A stretch of DNA of 64,000 bases. Source: an uncultured Anaerolineae bacterium. Lineage in GTDB: Bacteria > Chloroflexota > Anaerolineae > Anaerolineales > Villigracilaceae. The notes beneath the pieces were generated by a model. The model was not told where the DNA came from and searched no databases. It saw only the letters and a program-made list of their open reading frames with translations. This document shows positions 57,315-64,000 of this stretch, piece by piece. The stretch spans positions 62,001 to 126,000 of the forward strand of contig CAIQVH010000031.1 in the NCBI GenBank assembly GCA_903875215.1, given 5' to 3'. Both the position numbers and the translations under genes were made by a program. Within the stretch, counting starts at the first letter, position 1. The number at the start of each line of letters is the position of its first letter.

Positions 57315-58068
57315 AATCGATCAGCTCCTGGGCCAGAACCTGATACTGATAAGAGCCCCGGCTGTTGGGGCGGTACTGGTTGATGGGAATACCAATAATC
57401 GGGCTTTCGCGCAGACGGGTGTCCACTTCGATCACGGTGGAGAAGAGGCCGTTTCCAAATGTTTGGGTTAACTGCTCGCGGATCACTTTATGGGTGCGGT
57501 TGCGCTGGTCGAGCAGGGTGATCAGAATGCGGTAAGCGAGGCGTGGGTTGGTGTCGCGCCGGATGCGGCGGATCAGGGTCATCATGTCGCGCAAGGCATA
57601 AGCGGAGAAATATTCCGCCTGGGTTGGAATGACCAGTAATGCGGCAGCCGTCAGGGCGTTGAAGGTGATGGCGCCCATCGAAGGTGGGCAATCCAACAGG
57701 ACAAAGTCGTAGGGTAGGGTATCAAGCTGCAGGGCGTTCAGCAGGGTATAGGCGTAATGGTTGCGCACCGGCAGCTTTTGTTCGGCATCCAGCAGGGTCG
57801 GGCTGGATGGGACAATATCCATGCTGGGAGTGCTGGTTTTTTGAATGGCTTCCAGCAGTTGCGCGCCGTTCAGCAGAACATGACTGCCGTTTTTATCGGC
57901 TTTTCCGGGCTCGAGGCCGTTTGCCAGGGTCAGGTTACCCTGGGGGTCCAGGTCCAGAAGCAGGACTTTTTTGCCCATTTCGGCCAGGGACGCGCCAAGC
58001 GAGAAGGTCGTGGTGGTTTTTGCCACGCCTCCTTTTTCGTTGGAAATTGCGATGACATAAGCGGTCAT
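57280..58068 (-). CDS. ParA/MinD-family ATPase
   Basis: 262 residues from the ATG at 58068 (AGAGG 5 bases before). The Walker A variant SNEKGGVAKTTTTFSLG (about 9-25) is of the ParA type, with the signature Lys. LLLDLDPQGNLTLANGL and VLLDCPPSMGAITFNALTAA are Walker A' and B, and TQAEYFSAYALRDMM matches plasmid and chromosome ParA. No parB gene or centromere-like repeat is near, so an orphan ParA is more likely, perhaps positioning the sensor proteins of this operon as ParC/PpfA position chemoreceptor clusters. It lies 7 bases after a GAF sensor gene and overlaps the kinase gene. Confidence 0.88.
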   Translation of the reverse strand: MTAYVIAISNEKGGVAKTTTTFSLGASLAEMGKKVLLLDLDPQGNLTLANGLEPGKADKNGSHVLLNGAQLLEAIQKTSTPSMDIVPSSPTLLDAEQKLPVRNHYAYTLLNALQLDTLPYDFVLLDCPPSMGAITFNALTAAALLVIPTQAEYFSAYALRDMMTLIRRIRRDTNPRLAYRILITLLDQRNRTHKVIREQLTQTFGNGLFSTVIEVDTRLRESPIIGIPINQYRPNSRGSYQYQVLAQELIDYVQQQKDTQSP

Positions 58069-58075
58069 AAGTCCT

Positions 58076-60997
58076 CTACTCTTGATCTTTGCCTGGAGTG
58101 GTGTTGGATGGAATAATGCTGGCATCCTTGAGATTGAGCGCCTGTTTTAATTCAGTAAGCGCGATTTGGATCATCTCTTCCGGGTTGTTTGTGCTTCGAA
58201 TCTTCGAGGTGATCTCGGAGACTTTGCGTTCACGTTCGGCGCGTTCGGCGGTTTGCTCAAAGAGCAGCGCGTTTTCGGCAGAAATGGCGGCGCGTTCTGC
58301 AATGGCCTGTGCCAGGCTGATTTCGGCCTCGTCCCACACTCTGCCGCTTTGCTGGCGCAGGCTGAGCACACCCAGAGTCTGTCCATGGATTTTAACCGGA
58401 ATGACCAGCGAAGTCGACTCATTGCCGTCGGTTTTTAGGATTGTGTGACCGGTTTGCAGGGCCTCATCATGCTCAGGCAGAGATACGGGCTGCAGCAGCG
58501 GCTCTGTTCCAGTGGAAGTTGAGCGGAACCCGGAGATGTGCCGACTTTCGGTGGCGTTTTGCCATTGTGTGCCGAGATATCGCCGGTAGAGTGATTCGAC
58601 TTCGGCCAGTGATTTGCGTGTTTCTTCAAACAGGCGGGAGTTTTCAATGGCGATTGAAACCTGGTTGGCCAGAGTGGAAAGCGCCTGGATATCTTCCTGT
58701 GAAAAGGCATTTTCTTCGGTACTCTGCACATCCAGCACGCCGATGAGCGTGTTGCGAACCCTGAGCGGCAGCGCCATTTCCGAATGGGTATCGGGCAGGT
58801 CGGGGTTGTTGAAGAAGACTTCGTCCCGTTCTGTGGCAAGCGCGATGCGCGCTTCCCCCGTCTCGCTCACAAACCCGACGATGCCGGTTTTGCCGACCTC
58901 CAGGCGGTGCCCGCGGGCCAGCATGCGCTCGCCGCCGGCGCTGTTGGCGGCTTTTAGTACGGCAAAGCGCTGGCTGGAATCCAGCAGGAATATGCCGACA
59001 TGGTAGAACCCGAATTGCTTGCTGATCAGGCGGGTGATATGTGGCAGCAATTCCTCGGGGTCTTGCAGGGCGGCAACCTTGTTGGCAATTTCGGCAATGG
59101 CCTGGGCCTGGGCGGCCCGGCGCTCCAGGCGGCGATAGGCGCTTTCCAGATCCTGCGAGCGTAGTTCCAGTTCGAGGGTTTGCTGTGCCATTTGCTCGGA
59201 ACGGGATTCAAGCTCAAAGGTGCGTTCTGCTACCCGCTCTTCGAGGATTTGCAGGTTGTTCTGTAATTGCCCGGTCATGGAATTGAAGGATCCAGCCAGT
59301 TCGCCGATTTCATCTGGAGTGTCGATGACTGCCCGCGCTGCGAGATTCCCGTCCTGGACGGAGCGGGCTGCGCCGGTCAGTTGGATGACTGGAGCGGTCA
59401 GCACCTGCGCGACGAGGAAGGCGGCGACGACGCTCAGGCTGGCCATCAGGAGCGAGAGCTGCAGCGTCTGGCGGGTTTGCTGGGTAACCGGTTGTTGAAT
59501 GGTGCTGGTGGATTGTTGTGCAATGATAATCCACGGAGCGTTGACCAATCTGACGGCAAAGCTGGTGGCAGATTGCCCATTTTCAGCAGCCGCCTCAAGG
59601 TTGAAGCTAGCTGTGTTTCCAGGCAGAAGCCCGGTCAACAGGCGGGCGATTTCGGGCTGTGGGTGGCTGGTAGGGTCGATTTCGTTGGCGGGCAGGTATC
59701 CGGCTGCGGTCAGCTGGCTGGTTTCAGGCGCGCTGAGAGCTTTGTAGCTGGTAAAAAGATATTCGGGGTGGGTGGTGTGTGCCAGCCTGAGCAGGGATTC
59801 CTGGTCGAGCAGGACGAGATACAGGGCATCCGGGTCGCCTTTGGTGGGGTTGGCCTGGTTGACCAGGCTTTGTAAAATCTCACCGTGAAAGCTGGCGCGC
59901 AAGACGCCGGCAATTTCACCACGCGGGTGGCGGATTGGGGCGCTGAAAGTGAGTTCCGGGCCGCTTTGCCCTTCAGGAAAGTGAAGCTGGGAAATGCGGG
60001 GCTGCCCACTGGCAAATACGGCTTGAAAATCGGGCAGGTCGGGGGCTTGATTTCCGACTTGCTTATAGTCCGTGTCCAGTACGATACGGCCGTTTGGGTC
60101 GAGGATGCTGATGGATTTGAGTGTGCCGGGGCGGCTTTGGGCCAGTTCTTGCAGGCTTTGTCGGGCATTTTGTGCCAGGACTGGGTCGGTGGTTGCATCG
60201 AGGTAGAGGATGTAATCACGGTTTTGGGCGGCTACCTGCAGGACGTCCAACTGGGTGGCGGTGAAGGCGTCGAGGGAAAGCTGTGCCTGCTGGGCGGCTT
60301 TTTGCAGATCGGTGGTCGTATATTGTTCGATGGTTTGGGCGGCGCGGATAGTATTGGCGCTGCCCACGATGGTGAGAGGAATGAGGGTGACGCCCAGAAA
60401 GCTGAGCAGCAGTTTGGTGCGGAGTGGCAGGCTGGAAAAACGACCTGCCAGGAAGAGTATGCCGGCCAGACTGAATAGCGCTGTCAGGGCCAGGCTGGTG
60501 ATGACGAAGGCGGGTTTGAGTTCTTCGGGTGCCGGGTGGCTGGTTTCGATCAGGATGCGGAGGAATTGCAGGATGGTGACGAGGCCTAGTGCCCAGTCGG
60601 TTGTGCGGGCTGGCAGAGCGCTGAGTGCCAGCCCGGCCATCAATATAAGCTGGATGAAGGTAAACAGGATCGAGCGCAGGATGGGGGCCGGGGTGGCGGT
60701 GGCGATGAATAACGAGGTGAGGGTGACGACCAGGAGATAGAGCCAGGTGCCGTGGTAGGGTTTATCAGCCTGGTAGAGTAGAATGGCTGCCGCCGAGGTT
60801 AGAAAATAAAGGATGAGCCCGTAATTGTTGGGATCGAGCGGGGTATTGTTTACGCGGGCGATGGCGGTGGAAAGGGAGAACATGACCGCATAGATCACCA
60901 GGTAGGTCAGGAGCATGCGCAGCCCGTCCCGTTTGTGGCGCTCGTAGTGGGCATCCCTGGGAGAGTTCAGGCCGAGGAAATCGGATGGGAATTTCAT
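58076..60997 (-). CDS. Membrane sensor: 7TM-like N-terminus, Cache, HAMP and two GAF domains
   Basis: 973 residues. Six to seven hydrophobic segments (about 28-225) precede an extracytoplasmic double-Cache-like domain (230-525; DYILYLDATTDPVLAQNARQSLQELAQ, SISILDPNGRIVLDTD). A last membrane segment (535-558), HAMP (560-612), coiled coil with a repeated LELRSQ pattern, and GAF domains at about 660-810 and 830-930 follow. There is no kinase, methyl-accepting or other output domain, so it must signal to a partner. The final segment repeats the start of another GAF-like helix. Its stop precedes the ParA start by 7 bases, and its start overlaps the preceding gene. Confidence 0.85.
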   Translation of the reverse strand: MKFPSDFLGLNSPRDAHYERHKRDGLRMLLTYLVIYAVMFSLSTAIARVNNTPLDPNNYGLILYFLTSAAAILLYQADKPYHGTWLYLLVVTLTSLFIATATPAPILRSILFTFIQLILMAGLALSALPARTTDWALGLVTILQFLRILIETSHPAPEELKPAFVITSLALTALFSLAGILFLAGRFSSLPLRTKLLLSFLGVTLIPLTIVGSANTIRAAQTIEQYTTTDLQKAAQQAQLSLDAFTATQLDVLQVAAQNRDYILYLDATTDPVLAQNARQSLQELAQSRPGTLKSISILDPNGRIVLDTDYKQVGNQAPDLPDFQAVFASGQPRISQLHFPEGQSGPELTFSAPIRHPRGEIAGVLRASFHGEILQSLVNQANPTKGDPDALYLVLLDQESLLRLAHTTHPEYLFTSYKALSAPETSQLTAAGYLPANEIDPTSHPQPEIARLLTGLLPGNTASFNLEAAAENGQSATSFAVRLVNAPWIIIAQQSTSTIQQPVTQQTRQTLQLSLLMASLSVVAAFLVAQVLTAPVIQLTGAARSVQDGNLAARAVIDTPDEIGELAGSFNSMTGQLQNNLQILEERVAERTFELESRSEQMAQQTLELELRSQDLESAYRRLERRAAQAQAIAEIANKVAALQDPEELLPHITRLISKQFGFYHVGIFLLDSSQRFAVLKAANSAGGERMLARGHRLEVGKTGIVGFVSETGEARIALATERDEVFFNNPDLPDTHSEMALPLRVRNTLIGVLDVQSTEENAFSQEDIQALSTLANQVSIAIENSRLFEETRKSLAEVESLYRRYLGTQWQNATESRHISGFRSTSTGTEPLLQPVSLPEHDEALQTGHTILKTDGNESTSLVIPVKIHGQTLGVLSLRQQSGRVWDEAEISLAQAIAERAAISAENALLFEQTAERAERERKVSEITSKIRSTNNPEEMIQIALTELKQALNLKDASIIPSNTTPGKDQE

Positions 60998-63009
60998 GCC
61001 TTGCCCCCTGGTGGGCGTTGCGAGCGGCGGGCAGGCGGGGCGGGGGGCGCTGGCTGCGTTTCGCCTGGCGGGCTGGTTTTGTTCTGGAATTGCATGAGCA
61101 CCTCCGCGCCTGGAATGGCGCGTGCCAGTTCTGCGACCGTGATTTCCAGAACGTTGCGCAGGTTGATGGATGCGCCAATCTTGGTGGTAATTTCGCCGAT
61201 GATTTTTTCTTGCATGGCGTGGCTGCGGGTTTCTTCAAACAGGCGGGCGTTTTCGGCAGAGATGGCAATGCGGTCGGCGACTGCCTGGATGAGGCTGATT
61301 TCGTCGTTTTTCCACAGGGTTTTGCCGGGGGAGGTGAGTTTTAGGACGCCGATCATTTCGTCGCGCAGGGTGATGGGCAGGCACAGAAAGGCATTTTCGC
61401 CGGTTTCAAATTCCAGTGTGCCCGAAGCTGCCACCCGTTGCAGGATGCCCCGGTCTGTGCCGGGACTGTGGGTGACGCCTCCGCGCAGTGAATATTTGAA
61501 TTCGGGATGGGTTCCAAGGTTTTCGGTTGCTTCTTTGCGACCCAGGAGCAGAGTTACGCCTGAGCCGGGCAGGAGGTGTCCCAGTTCTGTGACAGCGGTC
61601 TGGAGCAGTGTCTCGGTTGTGACAGAGTTGCTGATGTGAGACGTCATTTCGCCGAGGGTGCGCTCGCGGGCGGCCTGGGTTTGCGAAGTTTCAAGCAGGC
61701 GGGCATTTTCCATGGCGAGGGCTACGCGTTCTGCGGCGGCAATACAGATGTCCAGTTCATCCTGTTCCCAGGGATTCTTGCCGTCGGCCTGGATATTCAA
61801 GGTGCCGATGACCTGTCCGTGCAGGCGGATCGGGATGGCTAGTTGGGCGCGGCCGTCTCTTTCGAAGGTCTGCAGCTGGCCGGTGGAGATGGCGGTTTCG
61901 ATTTCGGGAGATTGGACCGGCGCTTTGAGCGGTCCAACCCCGGCACGGGAGGCGCGGTATCCCAGGCGGCGTTCTTCGCGAACGAGAATGCGCCAGGCCT
62001 GGCGGATGTATTGTTTGTTGATTTCACTGGCCTGGGCTGTGGCCCGGCTGGCTTCCAAGCTTTGTTGGATGTTTTGAATGGCAGCCCCCAACTGGTCGGC
62101 GAGAATGAAAAGGAGTTCGAGATCTTCTTCGTCAAAGGCGCCGGGCTGTAGGCTGTGAATGTCCAAAACCCCGAAAGGTTCTGTGGCAGACAGGAGCGGC
62201 AGGCTTATTTGTGAACGGCTTGATGCGAATTCGGGCTGTTCCAGGTCTCCGGGGTCAGTGGGTGCTTCGAGCGTGATACGCGGCTGCCGGGTGAGAGCGG
62301 CAATGCTGACGTTGCCGGTGGCCTGCTCGAGCGGGAGATTGAATCCCTGCCCGACCAGGCGTTGACCTTCAGGGCTGCTGCTGGCAGTCAGGATGGCGTG
62401 TTGATGGGATTCATCCAGCAGAAAGAGGCCGACATGGTGGGAATCAAACGCCTGGCTGATGATAGTGACCATGTCGGAGAGCACTGCTTCCATGTCTGGC
62501 GCGGTTGAAGTGGCGCGCGCGGCGCGAGCGACGGCGCTCATTTGTTTTTTTCGTCGTTCCAGTTTATGGGTCAAAAAGTCGATTTCGGCGTCGCGCTGCT
62601 GCAAGACATCTTGCTGCCTGGCGGAGCGGGCTTCCTGAGTTTGCAGTTGCTCTGCAATTACGGCGGACATCTGGTTCAGGCTGGCGGCCAGCAGGGAGAA
62701 GTCGGCTGGGGCGGTGGGTGTTTCCACGCGTGCCGCAAGGTCGCCGGTGGCGAGACGTTGCATGGTGCTGGTGATCTGACTCAGGGACCTGGAAAGGCGT
62801 CTCCCGAGCAGCCAGCCAGCCAGGGCCGGGAGCAGGAGCAGAGCAGCGCTCAACGCCAGGATCAGGCCGGGTTGTAAATCGGCGCGGGTGGGTGGGCGCA
62901 GAATCAGAGTCAGGCTGCCGGCCAGCAGGGCGAGGAGAATAAAGGCAGCGATCAGCCAACCCGACAGGCCGGGGCCGGTTCTGCGGCTGGATGAGGTTTC
63001 TGGGCTCAT
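60994..63009 (-). CDS. Membrane sensor with HAMP and GAF domains
   Basis: 671 residues. Two membrane helices close together (about 17-38 and 47-68) with almost no external loop, HAMP (70-122), coiled coil (125-160), then three GAF-type domains (about 165-320, 330-440, 455-620) and a Pro-rich basic tail (PAPPAPPARRSQRPPGGKA). No catalytic output is present. The GAF segments resemble those of the two neighbouring sensors, for example DSHHVGLFLLDESH and SQISLPLLSATEPFGVLDIHS. Start and stop both overlap neighbouring genes by 4 bases (ATGA), so translation is coupled along the operon. Confidence 0.85.
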   Translation of the reverse strand: MSPETSSSRRTGPGLSGWLIAAFILLALLAGSLTLILRPPTRADLQPGLILALSAALLLLPALAGWLLGRRLSRSLSQITSTMQRLATGDLAARVETPTAPADFSLLAASLNQMSAVIAEQLQTQEARSARQQDVLQQRDAEIDFLTHKLERRKKQMSAVARAARATSTAPDMEAVLSDMVTIISQAFDSHHVGLFLLDESHQHAILTASSSPEGQRLVGQGFNLPLEQATGNVSIAALTRQPRITLEAPTDPGDLEQPEFASSRSQISLPLLSATEPFGVLDIHSLQPGAFDEEDLELLFILADQLGAAIQNIQQSLEASRATAQASEINKQYIRQAWRILVREERRLGYRASRAGVGPLKAPVQSPEIETAISTGQLQTFERDGRAQLAIPIRLHGQVIGTLNIQADGKNPWEQDELDICIAAAERVALAMENARLLETSQTQAARERTLGEMTSHISNSVTTETLLQTAVTELGHLLPGSGVTLLLGRKEATENLGTHPEFKYSLRGGVTHSPGTDRGILQRVAASGTLEFETGENAFLCLPITLRDEMIGVLKLTSPGKTLWKNDEISLIQAVADRIAISAENARLFEETRSHAMQEKIIGEITTKIGASINLRNVLEITVAELARAIPGAEVLMQFQNKTSPPGETQPAPPAPPARRSQRPPGGKA

Positions 63010-64000
63010 TCTTCTGTCTCCTCCAGTTGGATGACCACATCCGCGCCAGCCAGGACCTGGCCAAGTTCCTGAACGGTGGTTTTCAGGATGGTTTCCATGT
63101 CTGTGCTTGCGCTGATACGGGTGGTCATTTCGCTGATGGTGCGTTCCTTGGTGGCCCGTCGCTGGCTGGTTGCGATCAGGCGCGCATTTTCCAGGGCCAG
63201 ACCGATGCGTTCGGAGATGGCGCGTATCAGGTTGATTTCATCGGTTTTCCAGTCACGCGTGCGCGCGATAGATTGGATGCGGATTGCGCCCACAATCTGC
63301 TGCCCGATTTTGATTGGCACGGTCAGGATTGGGCTGGCGTTGATACTACGGTTGCCCTCTTTTTGGATGATTTCACCCGTACTGAGCGCCTCATCGATTT
63401 CGAGGGATTGGAGCGGTGTGCTGAGCACTTTCCCGCCCAGTGGAGAATGCAGATACCCGGCACTGGGCTGGCGCCGCGCGACGGCGGCCCATTCCTGGCG
63501 CAGGTAGGATTGCACCACCGCCTGCGATTCGTTCAGCGCAGTTTGTGTCCGGCGGAAGAGCAGGGCGTTTTCAATTGCAATGGCGATCTGGTCAGCCAGG
63601 ATGGAAAGCGAGCTGATGTCGGCTTCCGTAAAGGCTCCTTTTTGCTCGCTTTGCAGATCGAGTACGCCAATTGTCAGGCCGTGGACAATGAGTGGCAAAG
63701 CCAGCTCTGAGTGGGTGGATGGCAGGCTGGGGTTGTTGAAAAAAACGACATCATCGCCTACATCCAGGGCCAGGCGCGGCCGGGCGGTCAGCGCGCAGAA
63801 TCCCACAATGCTGCTGGCTCCCAACGGCAGTGCGTGCCCGCGCGCCAGCATTTTCTGGCCGCCGGGGCTGTTGGAAGCCTGTAAAATGGCTGTCCGCCGG
63901 CCTTCATCCAGCAGGAAAATCCCGATGTGATAATAGCCAAACTGGTTGCTGACCACGTCGGCAATCAGGGGCAGAAGTTTGTCTATGTTTTGCTCGCGAG
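63006..64000 (-). CDS. GAF-domain sensor protein (partial, cut by the right edge)
   Basis: The frame is open from the window edge. The visible ~330 codons begin REQNIDKLLPLIADVVSNQFGYYHIGIFLLD, the start of a GAF domain already in progress, so the true start lies beyond 64000 and the GTG at 63956 is not the start. A first GAF (to about 63480) contains SSIVGFCALTARPRLAL and NPSLPSTHSELALPL. A second follows, with TVPIKIGQQIVGAIRIQS. Many Chloroflexota sensors share these segments. It ends with the ATGA overlap into the next gene and likely begins or continues the same long operon. Confidence 0.85.
   Translation of the reverse strand, partial: REQNIDKLLPLIADVVSNQFGYYHIGIFLLDEGRRTAILQASNSPGGQKMLARGHALPLGASSIVGFCALTARPRLALDVGDDVVFFNNPSLPSTHSELALPLIVHGLTIGVLDLQSEQKGAFTEADISSLSILADQIAIAIENALLFRRTQTALNESQAVVQSYLRQEWAAVARRQPSAGYLHSPLGGKVLSTPLQSLEIDEALSTGEIIQKEGNRSINASPILTVPIKIGQQIVGAIRIQSIARTRDWKTDEINLIRAISERIGLALENARLIATSQRRATKERTISEMTTRISASTDMETILKTTVQELGQVLAGADVVIQLEETEE

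Noticed and set aside
63006-63956. Complete GAF gene starting at GTG 63956
   Set aside because: The frame continues open to the window edge and the added residues (DKLLPLIADVVSNQFGYY) are a normal GAF beginning, so the gene is cut by the edge.

Overview
The window (about 58-60% GC by eye, genes packed wall to wall on both strands) reads like a chromosome segment of an anaerobic or facultative Anaerolineae-type Chloroflexota bacterium. The evidence is a Ni-Fe carbon monoxide dehydrogenase with CooC maturases, a Bacillus-like fadN/fadA beta-oxidation operon, folate-dependent TrmFO, and large GAF-domain sensor proteins of the kind abundant in that phylum. The taxonomic call is inference. No rRNA, tRNA, CRISPR array, prophage or insertion sequence was recognised. 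No stretch over 300 bases lacks a gene.

Layout. 1-6043: CO dehydrogenase region. cooS (running off the left edge) and a small HMA-like gene point left. A DUF3786 gene, two different cooC ATPase genes and a membrane-anchored family 3 glycosidase point right. The divergent promoter region holds a perfect TGTGA-N6-TCACA dyad. 6111-13484 (minus strand): nagA, secDF, a P-loop kinase, a TrkA-type channel protein, a SpoIIE-like phosphatase, a methyltransferase and two small membrane proteins. 13602-21323 (plus): a TetR-controlled fatty-acid beta-oxidation operon (two acyl-CoA dehydrogenases, fadN-like, thiolase, SCP2), interrupted by a GxxExxY cassette flanked by inverted repeats. 21411-33735 (minus): SPFH-HTH fusion, XdhC, CBS-type pyrophosphatase, XdhD-like molybdenum hydroxylase, a membrane phosphodiesterase-like protein, a CcrM-type DNA methyltransferase and an M16C peptidase. 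33820-39935: two membrane glycosyltransferases, the FAD subunit of a molybdenum hydroxylase, phosphoglucomutase and a thioesterase.

40065-45648 (minus): an FNR-family regulator, then a five-gene cluster behind a perfect TTGAC-N4-GTCAA box. The cluster starts with a heme-copper-oxidase-like protein whose two helix VII copper ligands read V-V instead of H-H, followed by a SUMF1-fold lipoprotein, heme O synthase and two membrane proteins. 45623-48347: glycosyltransferase and TrmFO. 48428-51904 (plus): a two-component set (histidine kinase, REC-GAF-kinase hybrid, response regulator).

51901-64000 (minus): the most unusual region, one tightly spaced transcription unit of three HAMP/GAF sensor genes (the first cut by the right edge), a ParA ATPase, a GAF-array histidine kinase, a threonine-synthase-like PLP enzyme fused to an intact response-regulator receiver domain, and an EamA exporter. 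It suggests phosphorelay input to an amino-acid biosynthetic enzyme, which I rank as the best candidate for an undescribed system. A second theme is short inverted repeats built from a reiterated motif. They sit at many gene junctions, and two have apparently been absorbed in frame into coding sequences.
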